A stretch of DNA of 64,000 nt from Shewanella woodyi ATCC 51908. Its GTDB lineage: Bacteria > Pseudomonadota > Gammaproteobacteria > Enterobacterales > Shewanellaceae. This document shows positions 1 to 8,420 of this stretch, piece after piece (position 1 is the stretch's first letter; each line of letters opens with the position of its first letter). The position numbers and the translations under genes are program-made. Where the stretch lies: assembly GCF_000019525.1 (NCBI RefSeq), contig NC_010506.1, positions 5,084,001 to 5,148,000 of the forward strand, read 5' to 3'. The notes beneath the pieces were generated by a model that was given only the letters and a program-made list of their open reading frames with translations, did not search any database and was not told where the DNA came from.

Positions 1-1
1 T

Positions 2-715
2 AGATTACGACTCGACTCATCAAAAGACTATTTTATCGCCATTGGACTAGGCATTGTCGTCAGCCTTCACTGGGTCACTTACTTTGCTTCAATGCAACTA
101 TCCTCAGTCGCTATCGGCATGATAGCTTTCTTCACTTACCCAGTTATGACTGTGTTAGTGGAGCCTTTTTTTACTGGGAGTCCTATTAAAAAGGTCGATA
201 TCATTAGTGGTCTAGTTGTACTTACTGGCGTAATACTCCTGATCCCTGAGGCTAACTTAGGCAACGATGTGACCTTAGGAATTGCGATAGGTATTCTGTC
301 TGCTATCTTTTTCACCGTCAGAAACTTACTACACAAACGGTACTTTTCAGCCTACTCTGGCTCTAAAGCCATGTTCTATCAAACAGCTGTTGCCGTTATT
401 TTTTTAGCTCCTTGGCATACGATAGAGCTAGGCCAGATAGAGCAAAATGTGTGGTGGATGATACTTCTATTAGGCGTCGTTTTTACCGCTGCACCCCACG
501 CACTTTTTACCGCAGCACTAAGACACCTAAGTGCTAAAACAGTCAGTTTAGTCTCTTGTCTTCAGCCTTTTTACGGAGCTATGCTAGCCTTATTATTTCT
601 TGGAGAGACCTTAGATCTAAAAACAACAATAGGCGGGTTCTTAGTCGTGGCAACCTCTATATTTGAAACACAACAGAGTCGAAAACAACCTAAAGTGGCC
701 CCCTCTAAAAATTAA
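2..715 (+). CDS. EamA/DMT-family transporter, C-terminal part (cut by window start)
   Basis: The reading frame is open to the first bases of the window, so the gene begins upstream; the first in-window Met (position 92) is internal. What remains is a very hydrophobic protein with about seven predicted membrane helices, and its end (a helix with GAMLALLFLGETLDLKTT, then a last helix) has the pattern of the second EamA repeat of drug/metabolite transporters. The glycine-rich helix and the LFLGE motif near the C-terminus are typical of this inner-membrane family, which exports or imports small metabolites. The substrate cannot be told from sequence. A short polar tail rich in Lys and Gln ends the protein. 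No terminator is obvious in the 139 bp before the next gene. Confidence 0.8.
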   Translation, partial: RLRLDSSKDYFIAIGLGIVVSLHWVTYFASMQLSSVAIGMIAFFTYPVMTVLVEPFFTGSPIKKVDIISGLVVLTGVILLIPEANLGNDVTLGIAIGILSAIFFTVRNLLHKRYFSAYSGSKAMFYQTAVAVIFLAPWHTIELGQIEQNVWWMILLLGVVFTAAPHALFTAALRHLSAKTVSLVSCLQPFYGAMLALLFLGETLDLKTTIGGFLVVATSIFETQQSRKQPKVAPSKN

Positions 716-854
716 ATAGAAGCGCGCTAAAACAGAGCCAGAAGATAAACCGGTAGCTTTGAATTAAATTTATTTGAAAATAGATCACCAGCGATTTCAA
801 TCTTCCATTTTATTGGTACTATACACGAGTCGCTTTCTCAACCAGCACTAGGCT

Positions 855-3800
855 ATGTTTCAAACTATCCGCGCAATTTTACTGCTTACCTTTTTCCTCT
901 TCACCTTGAGTGCTCACTCTGCAAATCCTTTAGATTTAAACAAAAAATTAGGGATAAATCAGACGCAAGGCGAAAACCTAACCGCGGAAGAGAAACTCGC
1001 TCACATAGAGCGCAATACCAATGAACTAGCCGAAGTAGAGAAGAACTATATTGATTTAATCAATAACTATGAGAGTCATAAGCTCAATATTGAACATCAA
1101 CTACAGGAAGCACAAGCTCCATTAATCTGGTCTAAAAACCAGGGGTTAACACAACAAGCCTCATTTGCTTACTTGCGCTTATCTGAATTAAAAGAGATAG
1201 AGGCTGAACTTCACGGCAAAATCACCCTTCTATTAAAAGAGCATAATCAACTTCCAAGTAAGATCATCAGTGCAAGAAAAGCACTCACCGCCCACAGCAA
1301 GAATAAGATCAAAGAAACAGGCAATATTGAAGAGAAACTTCTGGTTGCGCAACGCCAACTCTATACTCAAAGCCTATCGACACTTGAAGCTGAGCTTGCC
1401 AGTAGTCAAAAGCGAATCAACCTCAATCAGCAGCAGATGCAACTTGTTAGGAAACAGCTCTCTCAACAAGAGAGCCTCATTGAGTCGATTAATAGCGAGA
1501 TGGCACAACAACGCCAACACAAAACAGACTCAACCATTGCCAAGAGTCTGATCGAAACGGCTAACGAACAGAACCCACTGACACAAGAGCTAAGCCAGAA
1601 AAATCGTGAATACGCAGATGAGCTAAAAAAATTAACTCTCCTAACTAATGAGGCCATTAAGCAGCAAGAGAAGGCTGAAAACCTTTACCAACAACAAGCA
1701 AAACAACTAACAAATATCCAGCAACAGATCAGTTGGATTAAATTAAGCTCAGCCTTTGGCGAACGCTTTTTACAGATACTGCAATCGCTCCCCTCTGTAC
1801 CAGATCAAGAGAAGCTACAAACTAAAATAGCCAATAGCAGACTGATAAAATATCAATTAGAGCAAGATCAAACATTAAATGGCCAACAGCTACAGTCAAT
1901 AGGCTCCTTTACTCTCATTCAGAATCAGTTACTTAATTCACAACATGATCTATTGGTGCAACTGCTTCAAGGTTACGATCTCTATCTGAGTGAGCTTGCC
2001 GATCTTAGAGTTATTTATGAGCAACTAACTCAGCAAAATTTAACCATAAAAAGTACTCTTAATGAGCACCTATTTTGGGTCCCTAATGCAAACTCAATAG
2101 GCAAGTTATGGTTCACTGATCTGCTGCAAAGCACTCAATGGTTGATTGCTCAACAGCCATTAACTCAAGTATCAGCCTCGATCAGTACCCAAAGTACCCT
2201 ATGGTCATGGTGGCTTATTCTTTTAATTGTTAGCTTAATTGCTCAAGACATTCTGACACCCAAGTTTAATAAAACCTTAGAGCAAGATGCAGCCTTTGTG
2301 GGGAACGTGACTCAAGATAGCTTTTTCTACACTTTAAGAGCACTCGTTAATACCTTTATCTACAGTATCTTTAAGCCATCTCCCATTGTACTCGCTGGTA
2401 TCATCATGCTGAAGTCAGAGCAAAATATGGTATCAGCAATTGGCATGGGGGTCTTAGTCATCGGCTTAGTCTATCTGCTATATCGTTTCTCTTACTTACT
2501 TGCACTCAATAATGGCTTATTAATTAGTCACTTTAAAGGTCATGAAGCGCTCATACGTAAGGGGCAGCTCAAGCTAAAGGCGTTTACACTCACCACGATT
2601 CCTTTCTTCGGAATTATGGGAGTCACTGAGGTTATCAATAACTCAGTCTTGAGAAACAGCATAGGAAGAGGCGCCTTTATTATATTCTGTATCTTACTGT
2701 TTATGTTCTATAAAGAGATACTGTCAATTTCCAAACGTGAATATCATGCCCATCAGGATGGCAAGAATAAGAAACTATTACAGCGGTTGTTATGGGCAAT
2801 TCTTCTACTCGTTCCGCCTGTTTGTGCCGTTTTAGCTTTCAAGGGGTACTACTACACAGCCTTTCAAATGCTGCTGCAGTTACAGATCTCACTCCTGCTC
2901 TCTCTCGGCTTCATGTTGCTTTACCAGTTAACTAAACGCTGGATGTTAATCGAACGCCGGCGCATTGCATTCGATCGCGCTAAAGCTCGACGAGCAGAGA
3001 TACTGTCACAGCGAGAAAGGGGGGAAGAAACACAAAGCAGCAGTGATCCTTTAGATACCTATGAGGAGCCTCAGGTCGATTTAGAGACAATTTCAAGCCA
3101 ATCCCTTGGTTTGGTTCGTTCCTTGTTGATTTTAGCCTTCCTGGTGAGCTTAGTGGGCCTATGGACTCAAACTCATACAGCATTGTTCTCTTTACTCGAT
3201 GGGATCACTCTCTGGACCAGTAATACAACTATTAATGGCATAGAACAACCTCTACCAATAACCCTTAAATCTCTGCTGCTAGGACTGATAATCGTCGGCT
3301 TCTCACTCATGATAGCCACCAATTTACCCGGCCTCATAGAGTTAACCATTTTACAGCGGCTGGATCTGACCCAAGGAACTGGCTTTGCTATCACCACGGT
3401 CAGCCGCTATTTAGTTATCTTCTTTGGTATTTTAAGTGGCTTCTCCACCTTAGGAATGGAGTGGTCGAAGCTTCAATGGCTCATTGCTGCGCTCTCTCTT
3501 GGCTTAGGTTTTGGTCTACAGGAGATCTTTGCCAACTTTATCTCCGGTCTGATAATTCTATTTGAAAAGCCAGTACGTATTGGCGATACCGTCACTATTA
3601 GGGATCTCACCGGAACCGTAAGTAAAATTCAGATCCGTGCAACAACCATTATCGATTGGGATAGAAAGGAGATAATTATCCCCAATAAGGCGTTTATTAC
3701 CGAGCAGTTGATTAACTGGTCTCTCTCCGATCCTATAACTCGAGTGATTGTTTATGTCTCAGTAGCTCGAGATTCTGATCCCGCTCGTGTTGAAGCCTCG

Positions 3801-4067
3801 CTTTACCAAGCTGTCAAAGAGTGCGATGAGGCTTTGGAGATCCCAGAGCCTGAAGTCTGGTTTGCTGGCTTTGGTAAACACACCCAAGATTATGAAGTTC
3901 GAGCGTACGCTAAAGATATGAATACCCGATGGCCACTTCGTCATAAACTCCATAAAGAGATCAGTAAAAAACTGAGGGAAAATAATCTGGAATTAGCCTT
4001 CCCACAACTGGAAGTTCATATCAGCAACACCCACAATAAAGACACTCAAGGACTGATAAGAACCTAA
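855..4067 (+). CDS. mscK: MscK-type potassium-dependent mechanosensitive channel
   Basis: A 1070-residue inner-membrane channel that opens on membrane tension and protects against osmotic downshock. A signal peptide (about 1-22) is followed by a long periplasmic coiled-coil region rich in Gln, Leu and Glu (about 45-330). A series of membrane helices starts near residue 448, and the MscS core starts near residue 880. The pore region LGLGFGLQEIFANFISGLII and the following beta domain (FEKPVRIGDTVTI) are almost those of E. coli MscK, and the length matches MscK rather than short MscS. The Met at 855 follows a weak AGG. The stop codon shares one base with the start of the glycerophosphodiesterase gene, which suggests translational coupling. 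MscM (YjeP) is the close paralogue; the beta-domain sequence favours MscK. Confidence 0.85.
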   Translation: MFQTIRAILLLTFFLFTLSAHSANPLDLNKKLGINQTQGENLTAEEKLAHIERNTNELAEVEKNYIDLINNYESHKLNIEHQLQEAQAPLIWSKNQGLTQQASFAYLRLSELKEIEAELHGKITLLLKEHNQLPSKIISARKALTAHSKNKIKETGNIEEKLLVAQRQLYTQSLSTLEAELASSQKRINLNQQQMQLVRKQLSQQESLIESINSEMAQQRQHKTDSTIAKSLIETANEQNPLTQELSQKNREYADELKKLTLLTNEAIKQQEKAENLYQQQAKQLTNIQQQISWIKLSSAFGERFLQILQSLPSVPDQEKLQTKIANSRLIKYQLEQDQTLNGQQLQSIGSFTLIQNQLLNSQHDLLVQLLQGYDLYLSELADLRVIYEQLTQQNLTIKSTLNEHLFWVPNANSIGKLWFTDLLQSTQWLIAQQPLTQVSASISTQSTLWSWWLILLIVSLIAQDILTPKFNKTLEQDAAFVGNVTQDSFFYTLRALVNTFIYSIFKPSPIVLAGIIMLKSEQNMVSAIGMGVLVIGLVYLLYRFSYLLALNNGLLISHFKGHEALIRKGQLKLKAFTLTTIPFFGIMGVTEVINNSVLRNSIGRGAFIIFCILLFMFYKEILSISKREYHAHQDGKNKKLLQRLLWAILLLVPPVCAVLAFKGYYYTAFQMLLQLQISLLLSLGFMLLYQLTKRWMLIERRRIAFDRAKARRAEILSQRERGEETQSSSDPLDTYEEPQVDLETISSQSLGLVRSLLILAFLVSLVGLWTQTHTALFSLLDGITLWTSNTTINGIEQPLPITLKSLLLGLIIVGFSLMIATNLPGLIELTILQRLDLTQGTGFAITTVSRYLVIFFGILSGFSTLGMEWSKLQWLIAALSLGLGFGLQEIFANFISGLIILFEKPVRIGDTVTIRDLTGTVSKIQIRATTIIDWDRKEIIIPNKAFITEQLINWSLSDPITRVIVYVSVARDSDPARVEASLYQAVKECDEALEIPEPEVWFAGFGKHTQDYEVRAYAKDMNTRWPLRHKLHKEISKKLRENNLELAFPQLEVHISNTHNKDTQGLIRT

Positions 4068-4774
4068 TGATTATTTTTGCTCACAGAGGCGCTAGTGGCT
4101 ACGCTCCCGAAAACACCTTAGCTGCGATGAAAAAAGCCATCGAGCTGGGTTGTCGCGCCATCGAGCTGGATATTCACAGTGTCGAGGGGGAGCTGTATGT
4201 TTTTCACGACAGAAGGTTAGATCACAAAAGCGATGGCAAAGGTGTGATTGACCAAGTCTCTCAACAGTACCTGAATACTGTTTCAGTGCAAAATGAGCCA
4301 ATCCCGACACTTTGGGAGGTGATGGCATTCCTGAGTAAATATGATTGCATCGTCAACATTGAGCTCAAGGGGATGACCTGTTTAACGCCATTTATTTCAC
4401 TTTATCCCAGACTCTTAAATGAGCTAAACTTCACACCAGATCAACTACTCATCTCATCTTTTCACCACGGTTTTTTACAACAGTTTCGCCAATCATATTC
4501 AGATGCCTACATTGCTCCCCTAATCGAGGGAGTACAACTTGATAACACCCACACAGCATCACTTCTGAACGCTTACTCAATCCACTTGAGCCTAAGTTTT
4601 ATTAATCAGGCGCTTATTGATGAGGCTCATGCTAAAGGATTGAAAGTTTTTGTTTACACTGTCGACCATATTGATGATGTAAAAATGTTATCAAACATGG
4701 GGATCGATGGTATATTTAGCAATTATCCTGATAGGGCGTCCAAAATCCTAGAGGAAAGTGGCATTCGCGCCTAA
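4067..4774 (+). CDS. Glycerophosphodiester phosphodiesterase, cytoplasmic UgpQ type
   Basis: A 235-residue GDPD-family enzyme that hydrolyses glycerophosphodiesters to glycerol 3-phosphate and an alcohol. It has the family start IIFAHRGASGYAPENTLAA (catalytic His at about residue 6), metal-ligand ELDIH, the second catalytic His in VFHDRRLD, NIELKG in the barrel, and the C-terminal VYTVD and DGIFSNYPD motifs. There is no signal peptide, so it should act in the cytoplasm like UgpQ rather than periplasmic GlpQ. Its ATG overlaps the TAA of mscK by one base, so the two are almost certainly co-transcribed. It converges with the DUF3392 gene 17 bp downstream. Confidence 0.92.
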   Translation: MIIFAHRGASGYAPENTLAAMKKAIELGCRAIELDIHSVEGELYVFHDRRLDHKSDGKGVIDQVSQQYLNTVSVQNEPIPTLWEVMAFLSKYDCIVNIELKGMTCLTPFISLYPRLLNELNFTPDQLLISSFHHGFLQQFRQSYSDAYIAPLIEGVQLDNTHTASLLNAYSIHLSLSFINQALIDEAHAKGLKVFVYTVDHIDDVKMLSNMGIDGIFSNYPDRASKILEESGIRA

Positions 4775-4791
4775 GCTTTATCTAGGTAAAG

Positions 4792-5136
4792 TCAAACTTG
4801 GCGATTTTTCTGTGCCCAACTACCAATTAGTAAAAAAACCAAGATCACAGACCATAACAGCCAAGGAGCAGGCAGTTTAGCCATGCTCCTAGCCAGTAGT
4901 GGGCTGACGGTCACGATCAACATGCCATAACCAAAAGCATTAACTAAAACAAAGGTAAATGTACGCAGAATAAAGGAACGACCTAATAATTTCCGTCTTA
5001 GGAAACGGTTGATATCAGCACCAAAGGCCACAAGGAAACAGGCTATAATTGCGGTAGCGACCTCATTCAGCCAAGGGTATAACAAGCTACCAACTTGATG
5101 AAAAATTGAAATAATTTGTTCCATATTAGGGTCCAT
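4792..5136 (-). CDS. DUF3392 family small inner-membrane protein
   Basis: A protein of about 114 residues with three or four hydrophobic segments and a short basic loop (RFLRRKLLGRSF) between the first and later helices. The size and the pattern of an N-terminal amphipathic segment, a first helix ending AFGADINRFLR and a C-terminal helix ending in a basic tail match DUF3392 proteins of Shewanella and Vibrio, whose role is unknown. The in-frame ORF begins at a TTG; the first ATG at 5136 is given here, and a second ATG at 5124 is also possible because neither has a strong Shine-Dalgarno. It is divergent from the dehydrogenase gene at 5173 with only about 36 bp between starts. Confidence 0.7.
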   Translation of the reverse strand: MDPNMEQIISIFHQVGSLLYPWLNEVATAIIACFLVAFGADINRFLRRKLLGRSFILRTFTFVLVNAFGYGMLIVTVSPLLARSMAKLPAPWLLWSVILVFLLIGSWAQKNRQV

Positions 5137-5172
5137 TAACAAAAAATCGAGTTAAGAATAAGCGGAGTAAGT

Positions 5173-6099
5173 ATGAGACACAAGTTACTATTACTAACCA
5201 GTAAAAATGAACGTTATAGGGAGTTGCTTGCTTCTTGCCACCTTCCTGAGATCGTTTTACTTGGTGACGAACCTAGTAGCATTTTAGAGGCTAATGTTTG
5301 GCTGGCAGAACCAGCATTGGCAGCCCCCCTACTTCCTCATGCTAACAATTTAACTTGGATGCAATCGACCATGGCTGGAGTCGATGCCCTAGTCAAACCT
5401 CGCCAACGAAAAGATTATCAACTCACAAATGTTAGAGGCATATTTGGCCCATTAATGAGTGAATACCTTTTTGGATACCTGTTAGCCCACCAACGTGAAC
5501 ATCAAAAATATAAAACCCAGCAAGCTGAAAAAATCTGGCTTCCTGGCAGTTTTAAAACACTGCAAGGTCAAAACCTACTACTTTTAGGGACAGGAAATAT
5601 AGCAAAACACTTGGCTCAAACAGCAAAACACTTTGGTATGCATGTCACAGGGATAAACCGCGGCGCTAAGCCAACCAAAGGGTTTGATAAAGTTGATACG
5701 CTAGCCAATATCTCACAACACCTTGCACAAGCAGATGCCGTCGCCAGCATCTTACCTAGTACCCCTCAAACAAGAGGGGCTCTCAATGCTGAGCTGCTCT
5801 CTATGATGAAACCTGGCGCTATCTTTTTTAACTTAGGCCGTGGTGACGTGCTAGATCTAGACGCCCTCTACATGCAGTTAATAGAGAACAGTGACCAACA
5901 TGCTATTTTAGATGTGTTCAATCAGGAGCCTTTACCAAAAGAGCACCCCATCTGGACACTGGATAATGTGATTATTACCCCCCATATTGCCGCACCTAGT
6001 TTTCCAGAGCAGGTAGTTGAGATATTTTCAAATAACTACCACAAACTGCTTCAGGGAGAGCAGCTCACTCATGCAGTAAACTTTGCTCGAGGCTATTAA
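5173..6099 (+). CDS. D-isomer-specific 2-hydroxyacid dehydrogenase
   Basis: A 308-residue NAD(P)-dependent oxidoreductase of the D-2-hydroxyacid dehydrogenase family. The substrate domain is split around a Rossmann domain with the nucleotide loop LGTGNIAKHLAQ (about 138-149). The catalytic Arg lies in NLGRGDVLDLD, the Glu in DVFNQEPLP and the acid/base His in ITPHIAAPS. Length and motifs resemble the GhrA-like glyoxylate/hydroxypyruvate reductase branch, but the substrate cannot be fixed without comparison. It stands alone on the plus strand between a divergent DUF3392 gene and a convergent chemoreceptor gene. Confidence 0.88.
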   Translation: MRHKLLLLTSKNERYRELLASCHLPEIVLLGDEPSSILEANVWLAEPALAAPLLPHANNLTWMQSTMAGVDALVKPRQRKDYQLTNVRGIFGPLMSEYLFGYLLAHQREHQKYKTQQAEKIWLPGSFKTLQGQNLLLLGTGNIAKHLAQTAKHFGMHVTGINRGAKPTKGFDKVDTLANISQHLAQADAVASILPSTPQTRGALNAELLSMMKPGAIFFNLGRGDVLDLDALYMQLIENSDQHAILDVFNQEPLPKEHPIWTLDNVIITPHIAAPSFPEQVVEIFSNNYHKLLQGEQLTHAVNFARGY

Positions 6100-6244
6100 G
6101 CACAATCTACAAAACTGATATTCGCCGTATAGAAAAGGACGACTAGCGGCAAATAACACTCTTAAATGAGCCCCCTCTTATGTGCACCTCCTCCTTTGAG
6201 CCTCATACAGTTACCTCTTTAAGGTTTTAGACCACTAACTATAT

Positions 6245-6275
6245 AAAAAAGGGAGGCCTAAGCCTCCCCTTTTGT
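6245..6275 (-). terminator. Rho-independent terminator of the chemoreceptor gene
   Basis: GGGAGGC and GCCTCCC form a 7-bp GC-rich stem around a CTAA loop. Six A residues on the left give the U-tract for the minus-strand transcript. It lies 15 bp past the chemoreceptor stop codon. A run of four T on the right could also help end the convergent dehydrogenase transcript. Confidence 0.85.
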
Positions 6276-6289
6276 TGTTATTAGTAGTG

Positions 6290-7870
6290 CTATAAAGCTT
6301 GCTTCTGACTCCGTTTAAGGAACTGCTCTACCAAGGCCTTCTGCGAGTTAATATTGGTCACCACTACATGATTTAAACCTATCATCTCATCGCCTAAATC
6401 ATTGGATGAGCCATTCAGTTGAGAGATGTTAACCATACTGCGATTCACCTCATTAGAGACGCTTGATTGCTCCTCAACTGCACTGGCGATATGGTGAGTC
6501 ATATCTGAAATAGAGGTAATAGCCTCTTTAATTGTCCTCAATGCATTACCCGCTTGAGCCGCTTGATCAACACATTGTGAAGCTGAATCTGCACCTTGAT
6601 GCATACTCTGCACAGCTTTTTCTGTTCCCTGCTGCAGCAGATTAATCATATTCTGAATCTCAGTTGTTGAATCATGAGTTCGTTTGGCCAGTGCTCGTAC
6701 TTCATCAGCAACAACCGCAAAACCACGACCTTGCTCACCGGCCCTTGCAGCCTCAATGGCAGCATTTAATGCCAGTAGATTTGTTTGCTCTGCAATACTT
6801 TGGATCACGTCTAAAACCGTTCCAATCCCTTTGCTCTGCTCCTCCAAATCTTTAATGACTAATGATGTTTCAGTGAGCTGGGAAGACATTAACTCTATTG
6901 AAGATATTGTTTGAGTCACAATAGCATCACCTGCATTTGCTTCATCAGAGGCAGATTGAGATGAGTTAGCAGCATCTGAACAGTTTGAAGCCATATCACC
7001 TAAAGTCGCGGTCATCTCTTGCATCGCCGTTGCAACCTGTTCAACCTCACGAGTTAAGGAGTCACTGTTATTTTTCACTTCCTCCCCCTTAGTCACAGAT
7101 TCACTTGCTTTACATGCAGACTGCTCACAGGAGTCAAGAGCACGACCTAACATCGCTTTCATCTCAGATGACTGCATTCTCAATGCTAATTCAATTTGGG
7201 CTATATCATCTGTATGGCCAGTATATAGGTAGGACATTAAGGGACTAGTGTAAATAGCCTTACAATGATCAACGATTGCTTTATACCTTGAAAACAGCAT
7301 ATTTAAACCAAGAAGCAACACGAGTGCTGTTACGACAAACAGGCCTATTCCGAGTAATCCAGATTGAAGCGCAATATATAGCATAGGTAGCAATGCAATC
7401 ACCGAAAGGGCCATAATTTTATTCGGCAAGCTCATAACACGCTTTAGCTTGGCAATGCTGCCCTTCTCGTTAAGCTCTTTATAGGACTCTTCTGCTCGGG
7501 TTATCTGTTCAGATGAAGGCTTAGTTCGAACAGATTGATACTCTACGACCTTTCCGCCTTCTGAGATCGGAGTAACAAAAGCATCAACCCAGTAATGATC
7601 GCCATTGGCACAACGATTTTTAACCATCCCCTTCCAAGGGTGACCGCCTTTGATAGTTGTCCACATATCTTCGAAGGCTGCTGGCGGCATATCAGGGTGG
7701 CGCACCATATTATGAGGTTCGCCAACCATTTCATCTAACTGGTAACCAGCAACTTCACAAAATGACGGATTTGCATATTTTATGATACTACTGGTATCAG
7801 TAGTCGAAAGTAGTATCCAATCTGCTGGGTAATCATAATTTTTCTGAGTGACAGGTAAATTTTGTCTCAT
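6290..7870 (-). CDS. Aer-like methyl-accepting chemotaxis protein with PAS sensor
   Basis: A 526-residue energy or redox taxis receptor. The N-terminal PAS domain (about 10-118) contains the Aer-type stretch [20 protein letters not shown] and NGDHYWVDA, which in E. coli Aer forms the FAD site. Two adjacent membrane helices (about 150-195) form a hairpin with no periplasmic sensor domain. The cytoplasmic signalling domain has the tip [18 protein letters not shown] (about 360), which contacts CheA and CheW. A good Shine-Dalgarno (GGAG) precedes the ATG. It is monocistronic with its own terminator. FAD binding is inferred from family resemblance. Confidence 0.92.
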   Translation of the reverse strand: MRQNLPVTQKNYDYPADWILLSTTDTSSIIKYANPSFCEVAGYQLDEMVGEPHNMVRHPDMPPAAFEDMWTTIKGGHPWKGMVKNRCANGDHYWVDAFVTPISEGGKVVEYQSVRTKPSSEQITRAEESYKELNEKGSIAKLKRVMSLPNKIMALSVIALLPMLYIALQSGLLGIGLFVVTALVLLLGLNMLFSRYKAIVDHCKAIYTSPLMSYLYTGHTDDIAQIELALRMQSSEMKAMLGRALDSCEQSACKASESVTKGEEVKNNSDSLTREVEQVATAMQEMTATLGDMASNCSDAANSSQSASDEANAGDAIVTQTISSIELMSSQLTETSLVIKDLEEQSKGIGTVLDVIQSIAEQTNLLALNAAIEAARAGEQGRGFAVVADEVRALAKRTHDSTTEIQNMINLLQQGTEKAVQSMHQGADSASQCVDQAAQAGNALRTIKEAITSISDMTHHIASAVEEQSSVSNEVNRSMVNISQLNGSSNDLGDEMIGLNHVVVTNINSQKALVEQFLKRSQKQAL

Positions 7871-8093
7871 GCCATGACTCCACTAATATAGTGTTCTTTT
7901 TAATCATTTACCTGTCAGAGTAGCTGCCACAGGCTCAAAAAACGATACTAAAAGCCAAATTAACAGAAAAAACAACTTATAGCGCTATAAACAGGTTTAA
8001 GTTCAACTTTTTGCTATTAAATAAATATAGCTCACACTTTTTAATAACGAGTAACTAGTTTTTTGTTTTTAATAATAATGAGCAGTTATTAGC

Positions 8094-8112
8094 ATTGAGA
8101 ATCGTTTTCATT
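8094..8112 (+). promoter_or_regulatory. Putative Fur box before bfd
   Basis: ATTGAGAATCGTTTTCATT matches 14 of 19 positions of the symmetric form AATGATAATGATTATCATT. It lies 37-55 bp before the bfd start and directly next to a possible -10 (TATACT, 8113-8118). Iron-loaded Fur here would block bfd transcription, consistent with a gene used to release stored iron. The assignment is by eye only. Confidence 0.6.
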
Positions 8113-8148
8113 TATACTTACAACAATCCAAATTGCAGGTTTAACTAA

Positions 8149-8340
8149 ATGTACGTTTGTCTTTGCCATGCTGTAACCGATACTCAAATCAAAGAAGCTG
8201 TCAGCCAAGGTGACATCTCTCTCAATGATGTAAAAAAGCGCCTAGGTGTAGGCGATCAATGTGGCAAATGTGTAAAAATGGCGACTCAGATAATTCAAAG
8301 ACAACTGGATGTTGAACCTAACTATTATGAAGTTGCCTAA
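8149..8340 (+). CDS. bfd: Bacterioferritin-associated ferredoxin
   Basis: A 63-residue protein with the four-cysteine pattern of Bfd: Cys4 and Cys6 (VCLCHAVTD) and Cys38 and Cys41 (GDQCGKCVK), which bind a [2Fe-2S] cluster. Bfd docks on bacterioferritin and passes electrons in so that stored ferric iron is released. The length matches the 64-residue E. coli protein. No bacterioferritin gene is nearby in the window. The upstream Fur-like box and the strong terminator directly after it suggest a short, iron-regulated monocistronic transcript. Confidence 0.93.
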   Translation: MYVCLCHAVTDTQIKEAVSQGDISLNDVKKRLGVGDQCGKCVKMATQIIQRQLDVEPNYYEVA

Positions 8341-8365
8341 TGATTATGAAGCAGCCTAGTTAACA

Positions 8366-8404
8366 GACATAAAAAAAGCTGCGTATAGCAGCTTTTTTTA
8401 TGTC
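8366..8404. terminator. Perfect 39-bp palindromic bidirectional terminator (bfd/parC)
   Basis: A perfect 17-bp stem around the loop GTATA: GACAT, seven A, GCTGC on the left and the exact complement on the right. The A7 and T7 tracts inside the stem make it work as a U-tract terminator in both directions, for bfd (plus) and parC (minus, ending at 8421). Confidence 0.92.
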
Positions 8405-8420
8405 TAGCATTAATCAATCA

